From Oscillospiraceae bacterium (lineage in GTDB: Bacteria; Bacillota; Clostridia; Oscillospirales; Ruminococcaceae), in NCBI GenBank assembly GCA_017521325.1, contig JAFXCV010000036.1:1-64000 (forward strand): a stretch of 64,000 nt of DNA, written 5' to 3'. The number at the start of each line of letters is the position of its first letter. Position 1 is the stretch's first letter. The position numbers and the translations under genes are program-made. Of the stretch, positions 17,026 to 25,405 are shown piece by piece. Under the pieces are notes generated by a model. That model did not search any database and was not told the DNA's origin. It saw only the letters and a list, made by a program, of their open reading frames with translations.

Positions 17026-17078
17026 AAAATTTTACTCCTTTCACGCATATAAGTTGGGGCGTTTATTTGCATAATCTT

Positions 17079-17107
17079 ATTATATCACACTTCTGAAAAT
17101 CTGTCAA
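17079..17107 (-). promoter_or_regulatory. Promoter of the SPFH/zinc-ribbon/TPM operon
   Basis: Minus strand TTGACA (17102-17107), 17 nt, TATAAT (17079-17084), preceded by TGTGA giving an extended -10. It is a vegetative-type promoter; no sigma-W-like or other ECF-type box was recognised. Confidence 0.85.
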
Positions 17108-17136
17108 TAGCAATTACATATTTATGCATACAATAT

Positions 17137-17169
17137 GAAAAAAATCCTCCCACAGGTGTGTGGGAGGAT
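17137..17169 (-). terminator. Terminator of the pectate lyase gene
   Basis: 11-bp stem ATCCTCCCACA (17144-17154) with TGTGGGAGGAT (17159-17169), GGTG tetraloop, then a T tract on the minus strand (complement of 17137-17143). Confidence 0.88.
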
Positions 17170-17176
17170 ATATTCA

Positions 17177-19711
17177 CTAATTACTAAGATATAACCGCTT
17201 CAGAGCTGCAAGGTCAAATGCATTGAGTCTGCCGTCCGCATTCAGATCGGCGGCATTTGCTTGTTCTGCGTTCAGATTTTCGAGATCAAGAAGATATTTC
17301 TGGAACAGAATGATATCGAGAACACTTCTTTCACCATCTTGATTGACATCGCCTTCGATCGGTTCCGGGATACTCTCACCATCCTGCACGGCATACACTG
17401 TGTAGCTGACGCACTGGTAGGATTCATTGTTCGAACCGAGGAACACAGTTTCGCCCTGTTTGAAGGATTTTTTATACAAATCTAATGTAACACCGTTGTT
17501 GTCAACCGTTGTCTGCCCTGTTTTCTCCCACTCGGAAAGCCATGCCGGGACATTTGCAATTCTGTTATCGTATCCGACGTAAGCAATCAGGTTTTTGCCT
17601 GCTGTAAATTCCGCAAGGTCGGCAGAATAGTATTTGGATTCACAGGCGGTCTTGATATATTCGGCGCCGATCAATTCATCGGGAACAGAGGCATAGGTAA
17701 AATCACGGTCACCGAATACGTTTGCACCAAGCTGCAGATCATCTGAAACAATCCAGTTATCTGCATTGGAATCGTCATTGACGAACAAGCTCGTAATCAG
17801 TCTGTCCGTAATTAATACAGGTTCCTTGCTGAAAGAAAAATGATCAATATTCAGAAGATAACTTTCGCCGCCGGTAAATTTCACATACAGATTATGCGTA
17901 CCGGAAACAGATTTCATATTGACAATGACATCTTTCCAATCCTGCCATCCGCCAGTTCCTTCAAAATCACAGACTGCAAAAGGTCTGCCGTTGAGGGAAT
18001 CGAGATAAAGTTCAATTTTTGCGGCATTTCCCGCAACCCTTGCAGAAAAACTCTTTGCTCCATTCTCAAAATCTACTCGTCTGAACAGGATGTAATCGCC
18101 GTTTTCGATATATCCCACGCATTTTCCACCGTCATCAAGATCCTCAACGGTAACACCGGACTGATCGGAATAATTCTCCGCTTCGATCTGAGAAAATGCG
18201 GAAACTTTTTCAATCGTGACATTGGTCGGAGAAAGCTCGACAACGCCCTTCGGGAATGCATTGACTGTCAGATCATTGATATAATACTCAATATTGGTAT
18301 AGCCAAGTCCACAGTAGTCACTGTTTGTATCGGTCGGATCATTCGGATCAAGACCTCTTGCAATTTCCCAATCATCCGCCATACCATCATTGTCGGCATC
18401 AGTGATTTCCTTTTGAAGTACGGGAGCAGGATATTGATAGGTAACGCCGCACTGCATGGAATACTTGTCGATGGTCGCTTTCTGATCTGCCGTTGCTTCA
18501 TTGTAGGGTCTTGCGCCCGTCAGAGTACCTGTTCCGGTTCTTGTTTCATACGCAACCTGCTGGTCAATGGCAATTCTCTTATCGGGTGCTATACCATTGC
18601 CTGCGTAGTTAAGTACATTTTCGTAGGCGACATTTGAACTTTCTATGGTTTGCATCGAGGATACGTTCACACCATTCACAGTCATTGTAAAGGGACTGTT
18701 GGAACGAGTATTGCTTTCGTTCTTTCCATCGCCGTATTTAATGCCTGCCCAGTTGTTGTCCGAATAATTGTTATACTGGGAATTATCCTTGTTAAGGAAA
18801 CGATTGCCCATCAAATAGATGCTGTAATTTTCCGGTGCAGTTCCACTATCGCCGACGCTGACGTAATTGTGACCGCCGACTGTGGAAACACCCTTTTTCA
18901 GGGTATTGCCGACATAATTGACATGCCCGATCGTACCGTATGCAGTCTGGGAAGCCCAGTTATAAATGACGTTGTTAGTAAAATCCACAACACCTGTTCC
19001 CGGAACTTTTCCTCGGAAATTACGGGATACATTATGCACGATCAGATTATGATCCCATGTGACATTGGTTCTGCCGAGCATGATACCAAAGCCATGGATA
19101 CCTTTACTGTGATAGGAGAAGGAATTGGAGGGGCCAAGCACGGTGTACTGTACCGTGACGTTATCATTGGCAGAATAGAGTCCCCACTGTTCATCATTTG
19201 CCCATCCGATCGAGCAATGATCAACGATGGAGTTTGCACCCTTTGCGCCGCCCCATGCATCGTAATCGGTATTGGTGCCACGTTCACCCGGTCGGGAACT
19301 GATAAAGCGACAGATGATATTGTCACCGCCAAATCCAAGCTTGTAGTTTTTCAGCGTGACACCGGCACCGCCCGGTGCAGTCTGACCGGCAATCGTTACA
19401 TTGGATGCAACAACGACATCGCCTTTCAGCTCGATCGTGCCGCCGACATCGAATACAACAATGCTGTTTGAGGTACCGACTGCTTCACGGAACGACCCTT
19501 CACCGCTGTCATTGAGATTAGTGACGTGAATGACCTTACCTCCTCGTCCGCCCGTTGCAAGACTTCCGCCGCCCTTTGCACCCGGAAATGCCGGAAGAAC
19601 AGCTGCCGCTTCTGTCACTTGATTTACATTTTCGGGAAAATATGCAGTTGCTGACAGGAATGCACAAAATGCTGTCAGAACCGCCAGACTCCGTTTAAAA
19701 TATTTTCTCAT
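17177..19711 (-). CDS. Secreted pectate lyase with CBM6 and dockerin (cellulosomal)
   Basis: 844 aa from ATG at 19711 behind GAGGA. Order: signal peptide ~1-37; PL1-type right-handed beta-helix lyase ~40-420 (AFPGAKGGGSLATGG start, DHCSIGWANDEQ, RNFRGKVPG); a calcium-loop stretch DADNDGMADDWEIARGLDPNDPTD near 437; a CBM6 ~505-627 (QIEAENYSD at the start, NIDHFSFSKEP at the end); a ~150-residue module I cannot name; and a type I dockerin ~785-844 with two calcium loops (DVNQDGERSVLDIILFQKYL and DLNADGRLNAFDLAALKRLY). It cleaves de-esterified pectin by beta-elimination outside the cell, and the dockerin should plug into a scaffoldin cohesin. Monocistronic, with its own promoter and terminator. 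Confidence 0.92.
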   Translation of the reverse strand: MRKYFKRSLAVLTAFCAFLSATAYFPENVNQVTEAAAVLPAFPGAKGGGSLATGGRGGKVIHVTNLNDSGEGSFREAVGTSNSIVVFDVGGTIELKGDVVVASNVTIAGQTAPGGAGVTLKNYKLGFGGDNIICRFISSRPGERGTNTDYDAWGGAKGANSIVDHCSIGWANDEQWGLYSANDNVTVQYTVLGPSNSFSYHSKGIHGFGIMLGRTNVTWDHNLIVHNVSRNFRGKVPGTGVVDFTNNVIYNWASQTAYGTIGHVNYVGNTLKKGVSTVGGHNYVSVGDSGTAPENYSIYLMGNRFLNKDNSQYNNYSDNNWAGIKYGDGKNESNTRSNSPFTMTVNGVNVSSMQTIESSNVAYENVLNYAGNGIAPDKRIAIDQQVAYETRTGTGTLTGARPYNEATADQKATIDKYSMQCGVTYQYPAPVLQKEITDADNDGMADDWEIARGLDPNDPTDTNSDYCGLGYTNIEYYINDLTVNAFPKGVVELSPTNVTIEKVSAFSQIEAENYSDQSGVTVEDLDDGGKCVGYIENGDYILFRRVDFENGAKSFSARVAGNAAKIELYLDSLNGRPFAVCDFEGTGGWQDWKDVIVNMKSVSGTHNLYVKFTGGESYLLNIDHFSFSKEPVLITDRLITSLFVNDDSNADNWIVSDDLQLGANVFGDRDFTYASVPDELIGAEYIKTACESKYYSADLAEFTAGKNLIAYVGYDNRIANVPAWLSEWEKTGQTTVDNNGVTLDLYKKSFKQGETVFLGSNNESYQCVSYTVYAVQDGESIPEPIEGDVNQDGERSVLDIILFQKYLLDLENLNAEQANAADLNADGRLNAFDLAALKRLYLSN

Positions 19712-19770
19712 AATTGGTTCCTCTTTTCTTTGCACGATTTTTGAGAGGCGTTCTCCTAAAGATTATAAAT

Positions 19771-19799
19771 ATTATATCACAAAAAACATTTTTCGTCAA
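19771..19799 (-). promoter_or_regulatory. Promoter of the pectate lyase gene
   Basis: Minus strand TTGACG (19794-19799), 17-nt spacer, TATAAT (19771-19776) with upstream TGTGA (extended -10). Confidence 0.82.
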
Positions 19800-19821
19800 T
19801 GCCGACACTGCATTTGCAATA

Positions 19822-19854
19822 GAAAAAAGCGTTATCCGTCATATCGGATAACGC
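19822..19854 (-). terminator. Terminator of the SDR/epimerase/dehydrogenase operon
   Basis: 10-bp stem GCGTTATCCG (19829-19838) with CGGATAACGC (19845-19854), 6-nt loop, then TTTTTTC on the minus strand. Confidence 0.87.
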
Positions 19855-19865
19855 CTTACTCGCTT

Positions 19866-20612
19866 TTAATTATAAAGTGACGGCATAGTTTCAGCCTTTG
19901 TAACTGCCTCTTCAAGCGTCATTCCTGCAAATTCTCCTGCACTGAACAGTCTGCCGGATTTTCCGTCATTGATAAATGCTCCGACAACAACGCCGGGGAT
20001 TGCACTTTCGGGGGCATTCGGTGCATTCGGACCGCCAAGATCCGTTCTGCACCAGCCGGGATCTGCAAGGCTGATGATCACATCTGTCCCTTCAAGCTTA
20101 GAACCAATATCAATTGTCACCTTATCAAGTGCTGCTTTACTTGCAGAATAGCCTGCCTGCTCGGGTTCAAGGCGGATGCCGCTGGTGGTATTGACAATTC
20201 TGCCAAAGCCACGCTCCATCATTTTCGGAAGATAGTGGTAGCAGATGATCATGGGAGCGATAGTATTGATCTGAAAGCTGGTTGTGTAATCCTCAACGGG
20301 AGTTTCAAAATAATTGGTTCGATAAGCAATCTGTACAGCTGCATTGTTCAGAACAATATCAATCTGCGTGCCGTTTGCTTCAATTTCCTGCAGCATACGA
20401 TTCACGGCGGTAATATCAGAAAGCTCTGCCGCAACAGCGTAAGCTTCTACGCCCATTTCCTTCAACTCTGAAAGCAGTGTATCGGTATGTGCAAGCTCAC
20501 GGCTCTGCGCAACGATATTGCAGCCCTGTTTTGCAAGACAGAGTGCGGCGAGTCTGCCGATCCCTCGGCTTGCACCAGTAACCAGTGCCCATTTTCCTCT
20601 AATATCAATCAT
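19866..20612 (-). CDS. Short-chain dehydrogenase/reductase (SDR)
   Basis: 248 aa. Classical SDR: nucleotide-binding TGASRGIG at ~13-20, NNAA near 90, a TTSG region carrying the catalytic serine, and YSASK near 155 with the catalytic tyrosine and lysine. The C-terminus ends with SGRLFSAGEF.... Substrate unknown. The start overlaps the stop of the epimerase by 4 nt (ATGA), so it is the last gene of a three-gene unit: iron-alcohol dehydrogenase, epimerase, SDR. That suggests an inducible carbonyl, alcohol or sugar pathway controlled by the divergent AraC protein. Confidence 0.87.
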   Translation of the reverse strand: MIDIRGKWALVTGASRGIGRLAALCLAKQGCNIVAQSRELAHTDTLLSELKEMGVEAYAVAAELSDITAVNRMLQEIEANGTQIDIVLNNAAVQIAYRTNYFETPVEDYTTSFQINTIAPMIICYHYLPKMMERGFGRIVNTTSGIRLEPEQAGYSASKAALDKVTIDIGSKLEGTDVIISLADPGWCRTDLGGPNAPNAPESAIPGVVVGAFINDGKSGRLFSAGEFAGMTLEEAVTKAETMPSLYN

Positions 20613-21628
20613 GATTTGTTTATCTCCTTTTTTGCATTTTCAAGTACATTGATCACACGGTCACACCATGCGTCAAATTCGAGATCCTCTTTCTGGAATT
20701 CAGGATGGCTTAGAACATATTCAATTGTCTGGCGGATTCCTTCTTCAAACCGTATCGTAGCTCTGAAATCGGGAACTGCACGTTTCAGCTTTGTGTTATC
20801 AAACACAACGGAATTAGACTTGTCCCCTGTCAGACTTCCCGTCAGATCGTAATCACTGACTGCTGCAAGAAATTCGGAGGATACATGGTATGCATGCAGC
20901 TTTACACCAAGGGCATCAGCAATTGCCTGATAAATCTGATTCCATGTCAGCGATTCATCGGATGTAATCTGGAATGCTTCGCCGATCGCATGGGGATTTC
21001 CCATTAGTCCCACAAAGCCCTTTGCAAAGTCGCTGTTATGTGTCATTGTCCAGAGTGAGGTTCCATCGCCATGAATGATGACCGGTTTTCCGTCAAGCAT
21101 GCGGCGGATCACCTGCCAACTGCCGTTGTTTCCATGAACACCCAGCGGTACGGAACGCTTGTCATAGGTATGACTCGGGCGAATGATGGTAACGGGGAAT
21201 CCATTCTCACGGTATTCTTTCATGAGATATTCCTCGCAGGCAATTTTATTGCGTGAATATTCCCAGTAGGGGTTGGCAAGCGTCGTTCCCTCATTGATCA
21301 CATAATCGGACAAGGGTTTATGGTATGCGGATGCAGAACTGATATACAGATACTGTCGTGTTCTGCCCTTAAAAAGTCTTACATCACGTTCAAGCTGGCA
21401 AGGAACAAATCCAATAAACTCGGCAACACAATCAAACTGCATGTCCTTTATCTTTGCGGAAACGTCAGCTTCATCATTGATATCAGCCGTAATCACATTC
21501 ACGCCCTGCGGAAGCTCACCCGAACGATTACCACGATTCAGAAGGTAAACCTCCCAGTTTTTCTTGACAAGAAGCTCGGTGATTGCCATGCTGATAATAC
21601 CGGTTCCTCCAATAAGCAAAGCCTTCAT
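20609..21628 (-). CDS. NAD-dependent epimerase/dehydratase family protein
   Basis: 339 aa from ATG at 21628 behind GAGGTGG. Extended-SDR fold: KALLIGGTGIIS gives the Rossmann glycine motif, YISSASAY the serine region, and YSRNK the catalytic tyrosine and lysine. Later, IIRPSHTYDKR and HNSDFAKGFVGL resemble nucleotide-sugar epimerases and the cinnamyl/isoflavone reductase-like group that is often clustered with AraC regulators. Substrate not predictable. It lies 12 nt after the dehydrogenase and overlaps the SDR start. Confidence 0.82.
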   Translation of the reverse strand: MKALLIGGTGIISMAITELLVKKNWEVYLLNRGNRSGELPQGVNVITADINDEADVSAKIKDMQFDCVAEFIGFVPCQLERDVRLFKGRTRQYLYISSASAYHKPLSDYVINEGTTLANPYWEYSRNKIACEEYLMKEYRENGFPVTIIRPSHTYDKRSVPLGVHGNNGSWQVIRRMLDGKPVIIHGDGTSLWTMTHNSDFAKGFVGLMGNPHAIGEAFQITSDESLTWNQIYQAIADALGVKLHAYHVSSEFLAAVSDYDLTGSLTGDKSNSVVFDNTKLKRAVPDFRATIRFEEGIRQTIEYVLSHPEFQKEDLEFDAWCDRVINVLENAKKEINKS

Positions 21629-21640
21629 AGAAACCACCTC

Positions 21641-22824
21641 TTACAATTCTGCTTTAGCTGCGATGCGGTAGATCTCTGCAACGTCCTCCGAGGAGAGGGA
21701 TACAAAACCTCCGGTTCTGCCATCCTCACCAAGACCGAATTTATCTACCAGAACGGGAATATCCTCTTCCTTTGCACCAAGCTGTTCAAAATTGATGGGC
21801 ATGCCGATGGAGGAAAGGAACCTGCGGAACGCATAAATTCCCTGCTTTGCGGTAGCTTCGGGATTTTCGAAATTCATCTCACAGCCCCAGATACGCACCG
21901 CCATCTGTGCAAAACGCATCACATTGTGGGAGCATACAAATTCCATCCATGCAGGCATAATGACTGCAAGTCCGGCGCCGTGCGCACAGTCATAGAGTCC
22001 CGAAAGCTCATGCTCAATGCCATGGCTGTTCCAGTCCTGACTTCTTCCAACACCAACAATATCATTGTGCGCTACAGTACCTGCCCACATAATATTGGCT
22101 CTTGCCTCATAATTGTAAGGATCTGCAATAACTCTCGGTGTTTCCTTGATCATCGTCAGAAGTACAGCCTCACAAAGGCGATCGGTGATTTCGACTTCCT
22201 TTGTATTTGTGAAATATCTTTCAAACACATGTGCCATGATATCCGTTGCACCACATGCTGTCTGGTAGGCAGGCAGCGTACAGGTCAGTTCGGGATTGAG
22301 AATGGAAAAACGGGGGCGCAGAAGATCCGAACCCGTATCACGCTTGAGCATTCCTTCTTCCTTGGTTACAACGGATGCACCCGAGCCTTCACTTCCTGCT
22401 GCGGCAATTGTCAGAACAGTTCCGATGGGGAGTGCCTTTTCAACCGGCTTTCCTGTGCCGTAAAAATCCCAGAAATCTCCATCATAGGGAACGCCCAGAG
22501 CAATTCCCTTAGCCGAGTCGATGCAGGATCCTCCGCCAACGGAAAGAATGAAATCCACGCCCTCCTTGCGGCACAGCTCAATTCCTTCATATACCTTATA
22601 TCACGGGGATTAGGCTGTACACCGCCGAGCAGAACAAAATCAATTCCTTCATTTTTCAGTGAGTCAGTCACTCTATCAAGAAGTCCGCTTTTAACTGCAG
22701 AACTGCTGCCATAATGCACCAACACCTTTGTACCGCCATATTTTTTTACATATCTGCCACATTCCGATTCTGTATTCTTTCCGAATACAAACTCTGTAGG
22801 GCTCCAAAACTGAAAATTATCCAT
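21641..22824 (-). pseudogene. Iron-containing alcohol dehydrogenase, frameshifted by one missing base
   Basis: Two open frames (22824 to ~22595, then to 21641) make one ~394-residue group III alcohol dehydrogenase of the butanol-dehydrogenase (YugJ/BdhA) type. First part: DNFQFWSPTEFVFGKNT and LVHYGSSS. Second part: FILSVGGGSCIDSAK (NAD-binding GGGS), and the metal-site histidines in NSHGIEHELSG and CAHGAGLAVIMPAW. The break is at 22594-22595, where CC on the plus strand should be CCC; adding the base restores RDIRVYEGIELCRKEGVDF across the join. No slippery site is seen. Either a real pseudogene or a homopolymer error. First gene of the dehydrogenase-epimerase-SDR unit; ATG at 22824 has GGAG upstream. 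Confidence 0.83.
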
Positions 22825-22928
22825 ACTTATCACACTCCGATTCTATTTTTGTTATCTGTTTTGCACAAATAAATACGAAATTTTTTTACAAAGATTTCAA
22901 TTTTATTGTAGCATTTTTCGTAGAATTA

Positions 22929-22937
22929 TGCTATAAT
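22929..22937 (+). promoter_or_regulatory. Extended -10 promoter for the AraC gene
   Basis: TGCTATAAT (TATAAT at 22932-22937) lies 43 nt before the AraC start. The only -35-like element, TTGTAG at 22906-22911, is 20 nt away, so the promoter may depend on an activator or on the extended -10. The shared 155-nt region also drives the divergent dehydrogenase unit. Confidence 0.55.
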
Positions 22938-22979
22938 AGAAATATCAGAAAATTGAAAAAATCTATATAGGAGGTTTCT

Positions 22980-23873
22980 ATGCATTCTTTATTCGAAGCG
23001 AGCGATTCGCTCAATATGCCATTTGAGTGTTTTATCTTTGATACGAGAGTTGAAAACTTCCCTGTTCGTCCGCATTGGCATTATTTCATGGAAATGATTT
23101 ACATGATTGAGGGTACAGCTGAGATGTATGATGGTGGAAATCGTTACATCCTCAGAAGCGGAGATTTCATCTTGTTTCATCCGAAATCGATCCATTCTAT
23201 TTTCTCTGTTGATAATTCTCCGCTGCGCTATGCAGTTCTGAAATACGACCTGAATCAGCTCAATATCAAGCCTACTTATGCGCCGAAACTCAAAGATCTA
23301 TTTAAGATTGCGGAGCAGAAAAAAATGCCCGTATATTTTCCAAGTTCCATTGCATCCAAAATGGGGTGTAAAACCTTATTTATGAACTGCATCAATGAAG
23401 TCACGGAGAAGAACTACGGTTATGATCTGATGATTCAGTCGCATTTATACAATCTGAACATGCAGATTGTTCGTCAATGGCAAACGGCAGGATTTTCCGT
23501 TGAAAACGAGGCTTTCCAGACGAGTATTTCGTACGATATAGATTCTATAACGGAATATATCGAAACACACATCAAAGATTCCATTCAAGTCAATGATATC
23601 GCCCAGAAATGCGGTATGAGCTACTCCTGCTTTGCAAAGAAATTCCATTCTATCTATGGTATGTCCTGCAAAGAATACATTGCCAAGATCAGAATTTTCA
23701 AGGTCGAGGATTATCTGCTGTTTACAGATTTCGATCTTAATTTCATCAGTCAGGAAACAGGATTCTCTGATTGCAGCCACATGATCCGCAGCTTTAAAAA
23801 ATATCGTGGCATCACTCCCAAGCAGTTCCGTCTTCAGCACGGCGGTAAAAAAGGCGGTGTGTTATGTCCATAG
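22980..23873 (+). CDS. AraC-family transcriptional regulator with N-terminal cupin
   Basis: 297 aa. The N-terminal cupin-like sensor (~1-140) has HWHYFMEMIYMIEG and a DFILFHPKSIHSI metal/ligand barrel pattern. C-terminal residues ~190-290 hold two helix-turn-helix units: VNDIAQKCGMSYSCFAKKFHSIYG, then FISQETGFSDCSHMIRSFKKYRGITPKQFR, the signature AraC second helix. ATG at 22980 with AGGAGG upstream. It diverges from the dehydrogenase/epimerase/SDR unit, the usual arrangement for a substrate-responsive activator of neighbouring genes. Its last codons overlap the recombinase gene. Confidence 0.9.
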   Translation: MHSLFEASDSLNMPFECFIFDTRVENFPVRPHWHYFMEMIYMIEGTAEMYDGGNRYILRSGDFILFHPKSIHSIFSVDNSPLRYAVLKYDLNQLNIKPTYAPKLKDLFKIAEQKKMPVYFPSSIASKMGCKTLFMNCINEVTEKNYGYDLMIQSHLYNLNMQIVRQWQTAGFSVENEAFQTSISYDIDSITEYIETHIKDSIQVNDIAQKCGMSYSCFAKKFHSIYGMSCKEYIAKIRIFKVEDYLLFTDFDLNFISQETGFSDCSHMIRSFKKYRGITPKQFRLQHGGKKGGVLCP

Positions 23874-24874
23874 ATCGTAACGAATATCCGTTTTTTCTGA
23901 ACGATTATGTCACGCATCTTTCTGTTGTCAAATGCCTGTCCAAAGGAACTGTACAGGGTTATTTCCGTGATGTTCGTCAGTTTCTGCGTTTCTACATGCT
24001 GGGGCGTGAGCATTCTGCAAGAACGCAGGAAACTATGGAATTGGTTTCAATCAGAGAAATGACGGTGGATGATCTCAAAGCCATCACGCTCAGGGATATT
24101 TATGACTATTATAATTATATTGCGATGGAATGCAACAATCACGACAAGATCCGTTCACGCAAGGCGTCTTCTCTGCGCAGTTTTTTCGGTTATCTGACAA
24201 AACAGGCAAGACTTTTGGAGCATGATCCGACAGCAAATCTTGAGCTTGCATCACCCAAGCGTGCGCTTCCTAAGTATATGAATCTTGATGAAAGCCTGAC
24301 GCTGCTTCGGTCACTGACGCAACAGGAAAACAGCAGATCACATGTGCGTGATTACTGCATTCTTACGCTTTTTCTTAACTGCGGCATCCGTCTGAGTGAG
24401 CTTGTCGGACTGAATCTTTCTTCTCTGGATCTGAAGGAAGCCAGAATGCGTGTACTTGGTAAGGGCAACAAAGAACGCATCGTTTATCTGAATCAGGCAT
24501 GCATGTCCGCAATACGTGAGTATCTTTTTGCACGCAATGAGATGGAATGTTCCGAGCCCGCTCTGTTTCTGAGCAATCAGAAAAAACGCATTAGCCGACG
24601 CCGTGTACAGCAGGTTGTGGAAAATGCACTCGCTGCCGCCGGTCTTGAAGGACGTGGATTATCCACACATAAGCTTCGCCACACAGCGGCTACCCTCATG
24701 TACCAGCACGGTCATGTAGATCTGCTCACTTTAAAGAGCATTCTCGGGCATGAAAGCATTTCCACCACGGAAATCTACACCCATTTATCGGATATTGCGA
24801 TGCAGGAGGCAATGGATCACTCCCCTCTTGCAGAAGAAACTCGTATCAAACTTCGTAAAAATAAAAAAGATTGA
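23864..24874 (+). CDS. Tyrosine recombinase, Xer-like
   Basis: 336 aa. N-terminal SAM-like core-binding domain ~1-115, catalytic domain ~125-330. All active-site residues are present: Arg in CGIRLSELVG, Lys in GKGNKERIV, HxxR in HKLRH, His in LGHES, Tyr in TEIYTH. The even layout, lack of an arm-binding domain and housekeeping surroundings favour a chromosome-dimer-resolving XerC/XerD-type enzyme over the integrase of the left-hand island, although it is nearly 15 kb from that island. The start overlaps the end of the AraC gene by 10 nt, an unusual partner for Xer and implying shared transcription. Confidence 0.85.
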   Translation: MSIDRNEYPFFLNDYVTHLSVVKCLSKGTVQGYFRDVRQFLRFYMLGREHSARTQETMELVSIREMTVDDLKAITLRDIYDYYNYIAMECNNHDKIRSRKASSLRSFFGYLTKQARLLEHDPTANLELASPKRALPKYMNLDESLTLLRSLTQQENSRSHVRDYCILTLFLNCGIRLSELVGLNLSSLDLKEARMRVLGKGNKERIVYLNQACMSAIREYLFARNEMECSEPALFLSNQKKRISRRRVQQVVENALAAAGLEGRGLSTHKLRHTAATLMYQHGHVDLLTLKSILGHESISTTEIYTHLSDIAMQEAMDHSPLAEETRIKLRKNKKD

Positions 24875-24908
24875 GGCATATACCGAATGGCATAAGCCTC
24901 AATTTTTA
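24870..24908. terminator. Bidirectional terminator between convergent genes
   Basis: ATTGAGGC (24870-24877) pairs with GCCTCAAT (24896-24903), 18-nt loop. TTTTT follows on the plus side and CTTTTTTATTTTT on the minus side, so it ends both the recombinase and the long pur-to-coaD run. Confidence 0.78.
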
Positions 24909-24910
24909 TG

Positions 24911-25405
24911 TTACATTTCAGGATTATTTGCATTCTGCTGTGCAGCCTGCTTGTTTTTCTTGAGTCTTTCAAGCTTTGCTTTTCTCTGCTGCACATCCTG
25001 CAGACCTGTATTAAAGAAGTCTTCCGCTTCCTTGAATCTCTTGTTTACATAGGTATCCGTTGCGTGCTTGACAGCTTCAGCCTCGGTCTTTGCCTTTGTA
25101 ATCAGATCGTATGCACGCTTCTTCGCTTCACGGAGAATTGCCTCCTCAGAAACGATCACCTTTGCACGTTCCTCAGCCTGACGAACGATCTGTTCTGCCT
25201 TGGCTTCTGCCTCTCTGATGATACGGTCACGATCATACTCTACCATCTTTGCGTGCTTGATCTCCTGCGGCACATTCAGACGCACATCATTGATCAGCTC
25301 TCTGAGTCTTTCACCGTCAATAATTGCTTTGTGGGACGCAAACGGAACTCCTGCGGATTTGTCCAGAAGATCATCCATGTCATCAAGAATTTCATCAATA
25401 CTCAT
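24911..25405 (-). CDS. Coiled-coil protein, ATP-synthase-b/DivIVA-like
   Basis: 164 aa. Residues ~55-150 are a continuous charged coiled coil with repeated AEAKAEQIVRQAEERAK-type heptads; the N-terminus SIDEILDDMDDLLDKS resembles short DivIVA-like membrane-curvature regions. No catalytic motif. Often annotated as an ATPase or V-ATPase subunit because of the coiled coil, which is not good evidence for that role. It starts inside the coaD gene (11-nt overlap) behind AGGAGG, so it is co-translated with coaD. Function unknown; possibly cell-division associated. Confidence 0.65.
   Translation of the reverse strand: MSIDEILDDMDDLLDKSAGVPFASHKAIIDGERLRELINDVRLNVPQEIKHAKMVEYDRDRIIREAEAKAEQIVRQAEERAKVIVSEEAILREAKKRAYDLITKAKTEAEAVKHATDTYVNKRFKEAEDFFNTGLQDVQQRKAKLERLKKNKQAAQQNANNPEM

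Noticed and set aside
23864..24874. Recombinase as the integrase of the left-hand island
   Set aside because: It lies ~14 kb outside the tRNA-like junction, lacks an arm-binding domain and is embedded in chromosomal genes; an Xer-like role fits better.
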